Shown here: positions 37,334 through 46,874 of the stretch, piece after piece
Position numbering within the stretch: position 1 is the stretch's first letter
How the letters are laid out: every line of letters starts with the position of its first letter
From: Paenibacillus mucilaginosus 3016
GTDB taxonomy: Bacteria; Bacillota; Bacilli; Paenibacillales; NBRC-103111
Length of the DNA: 64,000 nucleotides
Assembly (NCBI RefSeq): GCF_000250655.1
Contig: NC_016935.1
Coordinates: 8,397,501 to 8,461,500 of the forward strand
Direction of reading: 5' to 3'
Position numbers and translations under genes: made by a program
The notes under the pieces: generated by a model
Databases searched by the model: none
Told to the model about the DNA's origin: nothing
Seen by the model: only the letters and a program-made list of their open reading frames with translations

Positions 37334-37627
37334 TTAGACGAGATGAATCACTCTGGTAAGCGCTTCACCATGATCGATGCGGATCAGATGCCGCTTGGCG
37401 TCATGGGTCACCGTGCAGCCGCCGACGCTCATGGGCGATTCCGTGCCGAGTCCGTAGAACAGGTCATCCGCCAGCGTCTTCATGCATTCCTTCCGCTCCG
37501 CGCTGTTCATGACATTCCAATCCTCCGCCGACATCTCCAGAAACTCGTGGCAGCCGTCAATTCCCTGCAGCGCTTCCGTGAAGTCGCTGATGATATCGTT
37601 ATATTCTCTTCCGAACCTGATGCCCAT
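37334..37627 (-). CDS. Hypothetical protein, first gene of the phhB unit
   Basis: 97-aa soluble acidic protein that I do not recognise. It contains two cysteines in its N-terminal half (GIDGCHEF, KECMKT) and one later (GGCTVTHD). AAGGAGG is 7 bases before the ATG at 37627; the ATG two codons earlier is too close to that site. Close spacing with phhB suggests a shared role, perhaps around pterins or aromatic amino acids, but this is only context. Confidence 0.7.
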   Translation of the reverse strand: MGIRFGREYNDIISDFTEALQGIDGCHEFLEMSAEDWNVMNSAERKECMKTLADDLFYGLGTESPMSVGGCTVTHDAKRHLIRIDHGEALTRVIHLV

Positions 37628-37869
37628 GGACATGCCTCCTTATGGACCTTGAGTATCCTTTTGCCTCATTGTACCTGCAAAGCCGGGGGGCTGCAACCGT
37701 TCCTTCCCCTCACGTAAACGGATTCATTCCGGTCCGCCGAACCCCGGGACTCCCTGCTCCCGGCACCCCTCCCCCGCAAAAAATCAGGAACAATCGGCGG
37801 ATTCCCTGCGCATTCTCATGCAAAATCTGGTACACTATAAGGATAGACAAAAAGGGCGGAGGGCGAAAC

Positions 37870-39474
37870 ATGCTCAAGCTGCAGATTCCAAAAAATCGAA
37901 TCAAAGCGCTGGCCAGGCATCTGCGCGACCAGTTCGAATTGGAACGGCTCGAGCGCGGCTGGGAGCTGTTCCACAAAGGTCTGGCCCAGGACATCGAGCT
38001 GAAGCACGGGCTCGAAGTGCATGCCCTCGTCCGGGACACGAAGCCCGCCGAGGTGATCCTGAACCTCGAGACGATCCCGAAGAGCGAGTGCAGCTGCTCC
38101 CAGGGGGAGCACTGCGAGCATCAGGCAGCGGTGGTCTTTGCGCTGTTCGTGCCGCACGGCCGGCCGGAGCTGCTCCTGGCCCAGCTGAAGCAGGCCATTC
38201 TCGTGAAGAACCGGCAGGCCCAGACCCGCCAGGGCAGCACGCGCACGGCCGAAAAGAAGCAGGAGCAGCGGCTCGAGCCGCCCGCACCGGGACAGAGCCC
38301 GGGACAGTGGCAGCGGTTCTTCGACCAGCAGTTCTACGGCTTCTCGCTCAACCAGCAGAGTTCGATCGAGCAGTTCTACGGCGCCGTGAAGGAGAAGCTC
38401 GGCGGCCATGCGGAGGGCTGGCCCCCGCCGCTGAAGGAGCTTTATGCCCTGCAGCTGCTGCTGTTCGTCATGCGCAAGATCGAGCAGTTCTACCAGGAGA
38501 CGAAGACTTCTTATCTTTCCTATTATATTGAGACGGGCTGCCGCACCGTCGGCCGGCAGTGCCACGACGAGCTGCTGACGCTGGTGCCGAAGCTCGATAT
38601 GGAGGCGCTGACCCGCAAATATACGGCCCCATGGAAGGAGACGCTTGCGATGATCTCCGAAGCGGCCCTCTCCGGCAAGGAGTCGCCGCTTTCGTGGTCA
38701 ACGGTATACCGCAGCATCTGGTGGCGGATGCCGCAAGACGGGCCTTGGATGAGCGGGGAACGGGCCCGCCTTGCCGGACTGCTCGCCGCCTCCGACCTCA
38801 TGCCGCGGCGGCGGGATGCCCTGATCATGGCCGAGGCGCACTTTCTGGTCATCGAAGGCGACGACGAACGCGCGCGCCAGCGGATGGAGCAGCTCGGCCG
38901 GCGGGAGGCGAAGGATTTCTTCCTGTACCTGCACCGCTGCTACGAGGAGGAAGCCTGGGACCGCATGCTGGCGTGGCTTCGCTGGCTGCTGCCGGCCGTC
39001 CAGCGGGCCCAGCAGGATGAGCTGCGGCAGTTCTGCCATTACTGGATGGAGGCCGTGCAGCGGCAGCCAAGCGATGAGGAATGGATCGGGGTCATGGTGG
39101 GGCTGCTGCCGCGGACATATCCTTTTTACACGGCCTACCTCTTGAAGGCGAAGCGCTACAAGGCTTGGATGGACCTGCAGATGGCCAGCCGCGTCTCGCC
39201 GCTGAGCTTATATTCCGTCGATCTGCAGACGGTGGAACGGGAAGACCCCGCTCTCGTGCTGCCTCTCTACCACCAGGCCGTGGAGCGGGCTATCGCGGAG
39301 AAGAACCGCACCGCCTACGCGACGGCCACGAAGCTGCTGAAGAAGCTGCATGCTTTCTATAAGAAGCTGAACCGCCTTCCCGAATGGGAGGATTACATCT
39401 ACCGCCTCGCGGTCAAATATTCGCGCCTGCGCGCGCTGCAGGAGGAGCTGAAACAAGGGCAATGGATTCCGTAA
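37870..39474 (+). CDS. ywqB: SWIM zinc finger protein (YwqB-like)
   Basis: 534 aa. The SWIM motif CxCx(n)CxH is seen as SECSCSQGEHCEHQAAVVFALF (about residues 74-95), a zinc-binding module found in ATPase-associated and nucleic-acid-binding proteins. The rest is helical and unrecognised. GGAGGGCGAAAC precedes the ATG. The next gene, a SNF2 helicase, begins inside this gene's last codons (13-base overlap), so translation is coupled. The same SWIM-SNF2 pair is ywqB-ywqA in B. subtilis, function not established. Confidence 0.88.
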   Translation: MLKLQIPKNRIKALARHLRDQFELERLERGWELFHKGLAQDIELKHGLEVHALVRDTKPAEVILNLETIPKSECSCSQGEHCEHQAAVVFALFVPHGRPELLLAQLKQAILVKNRQAQTRQGSTRTAEKKQEQRLEPPAPGQSPGQWQRFFDQQFYGFSLNQQSSIEQFYGAVKEKLGGHAEGWPPPLKELYALQLLLFVMRKIEQFYQETKTSYLSYYIETGCRTVGRQCHDELLTLVPKLDMEALTRKYTAPWKETLAMISEAALSGKESPLSWSTVYRSIWWRMPQDGPWMSGERARLAGLLAASDLMPRRRDALIMAEAHFLVIEGDDERARQRMEQLGRREAKDFFLYLHRCYEEEAWDRMLAWLRWLLPAVQRAQQDELRQFCHYWMEAVQRQPSDEEWIGVMVGLLPRTYPFYTAYLLKAKRYKAWMDLQMASRVSPLSLYSVDLQTVEREDPALVLPLYHQAVERAIAEKNRTAYATATKLLKKLHAFYKKLNRLPEWEDYIYRLAVKYSRLRALQEELKQGQWIP

Positions 39475-42416
39475 CCGATACTTCCGCCATCCAGGTGAAT
39501 GTACGCTGGGCGCCCCAGGGCGGCTTCTTCCTGTGGGGAGCCAGAGCCGGCGGTGGCGTCTGCGATCCCTACGAGCTGCGGGATTGGCTGTTCGCCTGGC
39601 ACGCCCCCTCCTTCTACGGCACCTTCATCGAGACGACGGAGTCGCTCAATGTCGAGGGGCTGCTGCTGCCTGCGCTGGAGGCGCTGGATTATTTGGCCGC
39701 TCCGGGAATCGTGCAGCACCACCCGCTCACGCTTTCCCGGGAGCTGCAGGAGCTGATGAAGCTCGCCCCCCATGTGAAGGAGGCGCTCACGGCCGGCCGC
39801 TTCATGCCCGACTTCGCCAAGTGGAAGAGCGGCGAGCTCGGCTGGAAGCTCCAGCTGCCGGAGTCGGCCGCCGCCTGGGCCGCCCTCCCCGTGGCGGAGG
39901 CCTGGATGGACCGCCTCATCCCCGAGTGGACGCGGGCGGACGGCGTCATGCGCCAGAGCCTCGAGCAGCTCGAGCGGGCCTTCCCGCTGCTTCTGCGGGG
40001 GCAGGCCTCCGGCGATGTCTGGATGGACGAGGAGGACTGGCTCGTCTCTATCGGCTGGCAGTCGGACGGCACGCCGTTCCGCACCTGCCTGCGGCTCGAG
40101 GAGCCGGCGGAGCAGGTGGCGCTGTGGCCGCTGCAGGTGATCCTGCAGGACCGCAGCGACAAGGACCTGCAGTTCGCCGTGAATCCGGCTGATGCGGCAT
40201 CCTGGGACAGCCCGCAGGAAGGCGAGGGTGAGCCGGCCTGTGATGAACCGGTGCCGGCCGGTGCGGAGGCGCTGCCCGCCTCCTGGCGGCCGCACCTCGG
40301 GCGCACGGCCCGGGATGCCGCCAAGTGGCGGCGCATGCTGCCTTGGCTGGCCGAAGGAGACGACAGCCTGCGGGACGCCCTGCCGCAGCATGAGGCCTGG
40401 GAGCTGCTCACGAAGGGCAGCCTCCGGCTCATGGAGGCGGGCTATTCCGTTATCCTGCCCGCCTGGTGGGAGCGCATCCGCAAGTGGAAGCCGCGCCTCA
40501 AGGCGAAGATCAAGTCTTCGGTGGGCACGGGCCCTCAGGCGATGTTCGGCCTGAACCAGCTGCTCGAGTTCGACTGGAAGATCGCGCTCGGGGACATCGA
40601 GCTGACCGAAACGGAATTCCGCGAGCTGCTCGAGCAGAATAAGCGGCTCGTGCAGATCCGCGGGCAGTGGGTGCAGCTCGATCCCTCGCAGCTTGCCCAG
40701 CTGCAGCAGGTCATGAGCCAGGTCGAGAAGAAGCAGGGCCTCTCCTTCCGCGACGTGCTCGAGCTGCATCTGCTCGGCTCGAGCGAAGGCGAGGAGGACC
40801 TCGACTTCCACCGGTCGCTGAAGATGGAGGTCGAGCTCAGCGAGCAGCTCGAAGAGCTGGTCGGCCTGCTCAACCATGCCCAGCGGCCGCCCCTGACCGA
40901 TCCGCCGGACAGCTTCAGAGGCACGCTCCGGCCCTACCAGGTCGAGGGCATCTCCTGGCTCGTCTTCCTGCGGCAGTGCGGCCTTGGCGGCTGTCTGGCC
41001 GACGACATGGGTCTCGGGAAGACGATCCAGATGATCACGTACCTGCTTCACCTCCGCGAAGAAGGGCTGACTTCCGCCGGCGGCGGTGCCCAGGGGACAG
41101 CGGAGGGCCGAGCCCCTTCCCTGCTCATCTGTCCGACCTCGGTGCTCGGCAACTGGCAGAAGGAGCTCCAGCGCTTCGCCCCGGACCTGCGCGTGAAGCT
41201 GCACTACGGCCCGGCGCGGGCCAAAGGGGAGCGCTTCACGGAGAGCCTGCGGGAGTGCGACCTGATGCTGACCACCTACACCCTGTCGCATCTCGACGAG
41301 GTCGAGCTCTCCACCGTCGAGTGGGAATCGATCTGCCTAGACGAAGCGCAGAACATCAAGAACGCCTACACGAAGCAGGCGCAGTCCATCCGCAAGCTGA
41401 ACGGAAGGCACCGAATCGCGCTTACGGGTACCCCGATCGAGAACCGGCTGACAGAGCTGTGGTCCATCTTCGACTTCCTCAATCCCGGGTATCTCGGCAC
41501 GCTCAGGGACTTCACCCACCGGTACGTCAGTGCCATTGAGCGGACCCAGGATGCCGAGCTGATCGGCAAGGTCCAGCGGCTGATCCGTCCTTTTCTGCTG
41601 CGCCGCGTGAAGAAAGATCCGTCGATCCAGCTCGACCTGCCCGACAAGTACGAATACAAGACGTACGTATCGCTTACAGCCGAACAGGCGACGCTCTACG
41701 AGAACTACATCCGCGATATGTTCGACAAGCTCGATACCCTCTCGCCGATGGAACGCCGCGGCCTGATTCTGGCCGCACTGACGAAGCTGAAGCAGATCTG
41801 CAACCATCCGTCCCTGCTCTCCAAGGACTCCGCCAGGGCGCCTTGGCAGGGCCGCTCGAACAAGGTGGAGCGGCTGCTCGAGATGGTGCAGGAGCTTCGC
41901 CAGGAAGGCGACAAGTGCCTGATCTTCACGCAGTTCGTCGAGACGGGGCACCTGCTGCAGCGGGTGCTCCAGGAAGACTTCGGCCGGCGGGTGCCGTTCC
42001 TGCACGGGGGCAGCTCCAAAGCGGAACGCGACCGGATGATCGAGGTCTTCCAGGGGGAAGCACCGGGTTCTGAAGAGGAGGAGCCCGGCATCTTCCTGCT
42101 CTCCCTCAAGGCCGGCGGCACCGGACTCAACCTGACCGCGGCGAACCATGTGTTCCACTTCGACCGCTGGTGGAATCCGGCGGTGGAGAACCAGGCGACC
42201 GACCGGGCCTTCCGGATCGGCCAGACCCGCCAGGTGCAGGTGCACAAGTTCGTGACGCTCGGCACCCTGGAGGAGCGCATCGACGAGATGATCGACAGGA
42301 AGCTCGGGCTCAGCCAGCAGATTGTCGGCTCCGGAGAGCAGTGGATCACCGAGCTGTCCACGGATGATCTCAAGGACTTGTTCGCGCTGCGCAGCGAATG
42401 GGTGGAACGTTCCTGA
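39462..42416 (+). CDS. ywqA: SNF2-family DNA translocase/helicase (YwqA-like)
   Basis: 984 aa. The N-terminal about 480 residues are family-specific. The Swi2/Snf2 ATPase core follows: Walker A DDMGLGKTIQM (about 513), ICPTSVLGNW, DEAQNIKN (motif II, about 627), LTGTPIENR (motif III), and helicase-C motifs FTQF, GGTGLNLTAAN (about 885) and NQATDRAFRIGQ (motif VI). The bacterial enzymes are translocases associated with transcription or repair; which one is not known here. The ATG overlaps the SWIM gene stop, with AAGGG close before it. The gene is rich in CTC/GAG codons like its neighbours. Confidence 0.93.
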   Translation: MDSVTDTSAIQVNVRWAPQGGFFLWGARAGGGVCDPYELRDWLFAWHAPSFYGTFIETTESLNVEGLLLPALEALDYLAAPGIVQHHPLTLSRELQELMKLAPHVKEALTAGRFMPDFAKWKSGELGWKLQLPESAAAWAALPVAEAWMDRLIPEWTRADGVMRQSLEQLERAFPLLLRGQASGDVWMDEEDWLVSIGWQSDGTPFRTCLRLEEPAEQVALWPLQVILQDRSDKDLQFAVNPADAASWDSPQEGEGEPACDEPVPAGAEALPASWRPHLGRTARDAAKWRRMLPWLAEGDDSLRDALPQHEAWELLTKGSLRLMEAGYSVILPAWWERIRKWKPRLKAKIKSSVGTGPQAMFGLNQLLEFDWKIALGDIELTETEFRELLEQNKRLVQIRGQWVQLDPSQLAQLQQVMSQVEKKQGLSFRDVLELHLLGSSEGEEDLDFHRSLKMEVELSEQLEELVGLLNHAQRPPLTDPPDSFRGTLRPYQVEGISWLVFLRQCGLGGCLADDMGLGKTIQMITYLLHLREEGLTSAGGGAQGTAEGRAPSLLICPTSVLGNWQKELQRFAPDLRVKLHYGPARAKGERFTESLRECDLMLTTYTLSHLDEVELSTVEWESICLDEAQNIKNAYTKQAQSIRKLNGRHRIALTGTPIENRLTELWSIFDFLNPGYLGTLRDFTHRYVSAIERTQDAELIGKVQRLIRPFLLRRVKKDPSIQLDLPDKYEYKTYVSLTAEQATLYENYIRDMFDKLDTLSPMERRGLILAALTKLKQICNHPSLLSKDSARAPWQGRSNKVERLLEMVQELRQEGDKCLIFTQFVETGHLLQRVLQEDFGRRVPFLHGGSSKAERDRMIEVFQGEAPGSEEEEPGIFLLSLKAGGTGLNLTAANHVFHFDRWWNPAVENQATDRAFRIGQTRQVQVHKFVTLGTLEERIDEMIDRKLGLSQQIVGSGEQWITELSTDDLKDLFALRSEWVERS

Positions 42417-42620
42417 CCCGGACGGAGGGCGGGACGTGAACTCGGCTGCCACCGTCACAAATTCCCTGCTCCCTGACGATATAGTTGGTATCGACTTTTT
42501 TTCCGGCCGGGTTCCCTTCGATAATGAAAGGAATCCGCCCCGTCAGCCGGGCCTTCCGTCTGACGGCCGAACCGCATGGACCGGGAGACCGTTCCCACTT
42601 TCGCCTAGGGTGGTTAGCAT

Positions 42621-45524
42621 ATGAATAAATCCACTTCCAAAATGCCTCTTGTTTATGTCATTACGATCATTACCCTGCTTGTTATTGTCGGCGCCTCCAG
42701 TTATATCGCCTCCACCAATACGGAAGCGAAGCTGAACAGCGTGATCGGCAATGTGCTGCCGCTCTCTTCCTTGTCCGAGGAGCTGCTCGTCGATCTCATC
42801 AATATGGAGACCGGCCTCCGCGGTTTTGAAGTCACAGGGGAAGAAAAGTATCTGGAGCCGCACTACGAGGGAATGACGGAGCTTCAGCTGGATCTGGAGC
42901 GCATGAATGAATACCAGAAGCTGTATCCCCGTATCGGCAGTGTCATGGAAGCCGATCTGCTGCCCCAGATCCGGCGCCTGCAGGACCATTATTCGAGCCA
43001 GATCAACCTGATCCGCGCAGGACAAAAGGACCTGGCCATCCAACGGGTGGGCACGGGCAAAACGTACATGGACCGTTACCGCCAGCTGCATACCAAGCTG
43101 AAGACCGAGATCGATATCATTGCGGACGAAGCCCACAAATCCGCCCTCCTGGCCGAGAGTCGCTCGCGTCTCATCATCAGCGCGGGCAGCGCCATTGCCG
43201 TGATCGTAGGCCTTTATTCGGCCTTCATCTTCCACCGGGCCAACCGGGCCGAAGCGGCCCTGCGTAAGAGTGAAGAAACGTACCGGTTCATGGCGGAGAG
43301 CCTCGAGGTGCAGAACGAAGAGATTATCGCCCAGCAGGAGGAGCAGGAAGCCACGCTCGAGAAGCTCTCCCTGCGGGAACAGGAGCTCGAAGCGATCTCC
43401 ACGTATCAGGAGAAGCTGACCGGAGCCAAAGACATGGAGGCTTTCCTGGAGGCTTCGCTTCCCGCCCTGCTCGCTTCGCTGAAGCTCGAAGCCGGTATGC
43501 TGGTCATGAAGAAGCCCGGAGAGACGCCGGCGGATGAACCCCGCTATGTCGTGCAGTATGCGCTCGGGTACCCTCAGCGCGGCACCGCCGTTCGCGAAAG
43601 CGAATTGCACGGAGCGGCCCGCCGGGTCATGACCGAGAAGAGCGGTTTCGAAGTCACGCGTGAAGCTACCGAGGCTGAGCGCGGCTTCCACTACGGCGTG
43701 ACCTATGCGGTGGACCGCTATTGCCCGCTGCTGGACGACCGCAAGCAGGCGGTGGGCTTCCTGCTCCTGACCGGCTACCAGCGGACCCCGGACGAGCAGA
43801 AAACCCGCCTGTCCAAAGGTCTGCTGCACCAATTCGAGCTGGCCTTCCAGGTCCAGCAGTTCAATGAGGACCGGAGGCAGCAGGCCGCCCATCTTGAGCA
43901 GCTCAACGAGCAGCTGCAGCATGAGAAGCGGCTGATCGAAGAGCAGAATAACCTCATCGGCAGCATTCTCGAATCGACGCATGAGTCAATGATGATGACC
44001 GATGCCGCGGGGAATATCCTGTTTGCCAATTCAAAGATGAATGTGGGGAACCGGATCGGGGATAACATCGGGGACGTATATAAGTTCGCCGTGAATCTTA
44101 CGCCGCAGCTTGCCTCCACCTACGAGGCCATCCAGGCGCTGCTGCGCGGCGAGCGGGACCAGCTCACCGAGCGGTTCCACTATCCGAACGGTGAGGACGG
44201 CCAGCTCCGCCACTTCGAGCTGTATGCCAGCAAGGTCGAACAGAAGCTGACCAATGAAGTGCAGGGCTACCTGTTCGTGTTCCGCGACCGCACCGAGGAA
44301 GAGAAGGTCGACGAGATGAAGAACGAATTCATCTCGATCGTATCGCATGAGCTGCGCACGCCGCTCGCCAGCGTCCTCGGGTTCATCGAGATTCTCCTGC
44401 ACCGCCAGCTTCCGGCAGAGAAGCAGCAGCGTTACATGCAGACGATCTACAAGGAAGCGACACGCTTGTCCACCTTGATCAACGACTTCCTGGATCTGCA
44501 GCGGATGGAGGCGGGCAAGCAGGTCTACCATCTTGTCCCTGTGGAGCTTGGGGGCATCGTCCAGGAGGTGGCCGAGCAGTGGCGGACCAAACAGGGGCAT
44601 GAGATTCTGCTCGAGATGCCGCCGCAGGAGATCTGGGTCCGGGGCGATGCGGACCGCCTGAAGCAGATTGTCCATAATCTGCTGAGCAATGCCGTCAAAT
44701 ATTCGCCTCAGGCCGACCGCGTGGAGGTTACCCTGCGGACCGAACAAGGGGAGGCGCTTCTGGATATCCAGGACTACGGGCTCGGCATTCCGGAAGACGC
44801 CCGGGACAAGCTCTTCAACAAATTCTACCGGGTCGACAACTCGGACCGCAGGCAGATCGGGGGCACCGGCCTCGGCCTTGCGATCGTCAAGGAAATTGCC
44901 GAAGCGCACGAGGGAACGATCACCTATGAATCCGTGATGGGCGAAGGCACCACCTTCACCTTCCGCCTCCCTTCCATCGAGATGCTCCCCTCCGGAGGAC
45001 GCATTCTCATCGTGGAGGATGACGAGAATCTGGCCAAGCTCATTGGCGATACGCTGGGCAAGCTGGAGCTTCCCGTAACCCATGTCCGTTCCGCGGAGGA
45101 AGCCATCCTGGCTCTGGACCGCACCGAGGGCGAGGGCCCGCGGCTGTGCGTCGTCGACATCATGCTCGACGGCACGAAGAGCGGCTGGGACTTCCTGCTC
45201 GAGCTCTACCGGCATCCGCAGTATCACCGCACCCCGGTTATCGTCTCGACGGCGCTCGATCAGCCGCAGGGATACCGGGAGAAGGAGCGCGAGAAGTTCC
45301 TGCGCAAGCCGTTCACGATGGAGAAGCTGCTGCAGGTGGCTGAGCATCTGCTGACCCATACGGAGCGCCACCCGGCTTACGTGTTCATGGGGCACGATGA
45401 GCTGGCCGTCGCCTCCAGCCTGGAGCGCAATGGCATCGAGATCCGGGAGATTACGCGAAGGGATGATCATATCGAAGTCGAACCCCGCCCTGCGGAAAGA
45501 CGGCAGTATCCCGGACTGACTTAG
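42621..45524 (+). CDS. Hybrid sensor histidine kinase: CHASE3-GAF-PAS-HisKA-HATPase-receiver
   Basis: 967 aa. Layout: membrane helix (about 10-30), CHASE3-type extracellular helical domain (about 35-185, with METGLRGF), second helix (about 190-208), long coiled coil, GAF (about 270-405), another coiled coil (about 410-450), PAS (about 450-555), HisKA with SHELRTPLASVLG (about 574), HATPase_c with DYGLGIP and GTGLGLA, then a receiver domain with phospho-acceptor D846 (CVVDIMLDG) and about 55 C-terminal residues that I do not recognise. AGGGTGG precedes the ATG. It stands alone; no partner is adjacent. A strong terminator follows. Confidence 0.92.
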   Translation: MNKSTSKMPLVYVITIITLLVIVGASSYIASTNTEAKLNSVIGNVLPLSSLSEELLVDLINMETGLRGFEVTGEEKYLEPHYEGMTELQLDLERMNEYQKLYPRIGSVMEADLLPQIRRLQDHYSSQINLIRAGQKDLAIQRVGTGKTYMDRYRQLHTKLKTEIDIIADEAHKSALLAESRSRLIISAGSAIAVIVGLYSAFIFHRANRAEAALRKSEETYRFMAESLEVQNEEIIAQQEEQEATLEKLSLREQELEAISTYQEKLTGAKDMEAFLEASLPALLASLKLEAGMLVMKKPGETPADEPRYVVQYALGYPQRGTAVRESELHGAARRVMTEKSGFEVTREATEAERGFHYGVTYAVDRYCPLLDDRKQAVGFLLLTGYQRTPDEQKTRLSKGLLHQFELAFQVQQFNEDRRQQAAHLEQLNEQLQHEKRLIEEQNNLIGSILESTHESMMMTDAAGNILFANSKMNVGNRIGDNIGDVYKFAVNLTPQLASTYEAIQALLRGERDQLTERFHYPNGEDGQLRHFELYASKVEQKLTNEVQGYLFVFRDRTEEEKVDEMKNEFISIVSHELRTPLASVLGFIEILLHRQLPAEKQQRYMQTIYKEATRLSTLINDFLDLQRMEAGKQVYHLVPVELGGIVQEVAEQWRTKQGHEILLEMPPQEIWVRGDADRLKQIVHNLLSNAVKYSPQADRVEVTLRTEQGEALLDIQDYGLGIPEDARDKLFNKFYRVDNSDRRQIGGTGLGLAIVKEIAEAHEGTITYESVMGEGTTFTFRLPSIEMLPSGGRILIVEDDENLAKLIGDTLGKLELPVTHVRSAEEAILALDRTEGEGPRLCVVDIMLDGTKSGWDFLLELYRHPQYHRTPVIVSTALDQPQGYREKEREKFLRKPFTMEKLLQVAEHLLTHTERHPAYVFMGHDELAVASSLERNGIEIREITRRDDHIEVEPRPAERRQYPGLT

Positions 45525-45579
45525 CCCTTATTCTTCATTATCCTTCCCTTAGGGTGAGGCTGCGTCCTTTATGGACAAT

Positions 45580-45634
45580 CCAAAAAACCATCCGTACCCT
45601 CTTCCCTTCAGGGAGAAACCGGATGGTTTTTTGG
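45580..45634. terminator. Strong terminator after the hybrid kinase
   Basis: Fifteen-bp stem CCAAAAAACCATCCG / CGGATGGTTTTTTGG with a 25-base loop, functional in both directions; it also lies beyond the small minus-strand membrane gene. Confidence 0.9.
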
Positions 45635-45680
45635 TATAACGATGGGGTTATCACAAGCCGGCAGCGCCTCGCGCGCCGCT

Positions 45681-45876
45681 TCACGACAGCCAGCCCAGGC
45701 CGTTCATCCAATAGACGGCGACCCCGAGTCCGCCCACCATCAGGCAGACCGCCACCAGCGCACCGATATGCAGCACATCGCCCAGCGTGTCTCCCTGTCC
45801 CCTTCTCGGCCGCACGGGATACGGTTCCCGCAAACAGCAGATAGAACAGCAGCAGCGCCGCCAGAAAAATAACCAA
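45681..45876 (-). CDS. Small two-helix membrane protein, frameshifted in this sequence
   Basis: One frame encodes a hydrophobic helix (VIFLAALLLFYLLFAGTVSR), and a second frame continues with another (HIGALVAVCLMVGGLGVAVYW) and ends at a TGA. Removing one G from the GGGG run at 45799-45802 joins them into about 64 residues with the linker AAEKGQGDTLGDVL. The first start visible in the upstream frame is a TTG at 45876 with a weak ribosome site, so the N-terminus is uncertain. I do not recognise the family. A GTACTA-N8-TAGTAC palindrome lies 64 bases upstream, as at the DUF2238 gene. Confidence 0.5.
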
Positions 45877-45939
45877 TACTCATCACGATCGATCACCATC
45901 CTTGGTAACGATTGTAATCCATTGCTCCGCTGCGGGGGA

Positions 45940-45959
45940 GTACTAACTTGCCCTAGTAC
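45940..45959. promoter_or_regulatory. GTACTA-N8-TAGTAC palindrome, copy 2
   Basis: Same arms as at 18001 and the same start of the spacer (ACTT), with centre ACTTGCCC. Located 64 bases upstream of the small membrane protein gene; the first copy is about 58 bases upstream of a membrane protein gene in the same orientation. Confidence 0.6.
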
Positions 45960-46010
45960 CGACTCATAAATCCGAACGGCAAAAGCCGCAGCGGTCCCGC
46001 TCCGGCTCCT

Positions 46011-46874
46011 CTAATCCAATCGGCGCACATCCACTTTCACCTCAAGCTTCTGACGGCCTGTCCCCCGGTAAACGCCCTTGACCGGCACGATATCGCGGTA
46101 ATCCCGGCCGTGGCCAAGCTTCACGTACCGTCCGTCGACCTCCGCATTATTGGTAGGATCGAATCCAAGCCAGCCCGTACCCGGAATATGCACCTCGACC
46201 CAGGCGTGGGATGCCTGCTCAAAGTCGGCGCTTCCCCCGGTCAGATCGCCCACGAAGTGGTAGCCGCTCACGTAGCGGGCGGGAAGCCCGCGGCTGCGGC
46301 AGATCGCGATCATCAGGTGGGCATAATCCTGGCAGACGCCGCGCTTCAGCTTCAATGTCTCCAGGGCGGTCGTATGCACGCTCGTGGCTTCTGGGTCATA
46401 TGTGAACTCGCCGTGAATGGCGCCGGTCAGCCGCATCGCCCACGGATACATCCCGTCTTCGCCAAATGGGTAACCGGCGGCATATGCCGCCAGCTCCGCC
46501 GACTCCTCCGTATAACCGGTCGGCAGCAGGTACTCGATGTACCGGTTCTGCAGCGCCTCCCCTTGGAGCAGCGCCGCCTGCTCCCCGAACGGAAGAGTGG
46601 GAAGCGCGTCGCCCTGGTGCCGGTCCATGGTGGTTACCGTAGCCCTCACGTGTATCACGAGCTCGCGGTGCGGCTGATGCACCGAGAAGGAATGCACCCG
46701 GTTGCCGAAGTAATCCTCGTAGGTGAACAGGGAGGTGCCGGGCTCCACCCGCACCTCATGATGAAAGCAGGACTGCCTGTAATTCGTGCGCGGGGTCAGA
46801 CGGATCTCATTGACACTGTCCGTCACCGGTTCTTCGTAGATATACCGGGTTACATGGGAGATTTCGATTTTCAT
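46011..46874 (-). CDS. Transglutaminase-like protease of the ATP-grasp/alpha-E operon
   Basis: 287 aa, COG1305 type. N-terminal beta domain (MKIEISHVTRYIYEEPV, RLTPRTNYRQ) and C-terminal transglutaminase core with catalytic Cys in KRGVCQDYAHL (about 178), His in ASHAWVEVHIPG (about 229) and Asp in GWLGFDPTNN (about 244). In bacteria this fold is often a peptidase rather than a cross-linker. The ATG overlaps the alpha-E stop codon (ATGA), so translation is coupled. Third gene of the operon. The substrate is unknown. Confidence 0.93.
   Translation of the reverse strand: MKIEISHVTRYIYEEPVTDSVNEIRLTPRTNYRQSCFHHEVRVEPGTSLFTYEDYFGNRVHSFSVHQPHRELVIHVRATVTTMDRHQGDALPTLPFGEQAALLQGEALQNRYIEYLLPTGYTEESAELAAYAAGYPFGEDGMYPWAMRLTGAIHGEFTYDPEATSVHTTALETLKLKRGVCQDYAHLMIAICRSRGLPARYVSGYHFVGDLTGGSADFEQASHAWVEVHIPGTGWLGFDPTNNAEVDGRYVKLGHGRDYRDIVPVKGVYRGTGRQKLEVKVDVRRLD

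Noticed and set aside
45554-45844. Plus-strand frames over the kinase terminator and small membrane gene
   Set aside because: They cross a 15-bp terminator stem and have no ribosome site; the minus-strand pair of helices is the better reading.
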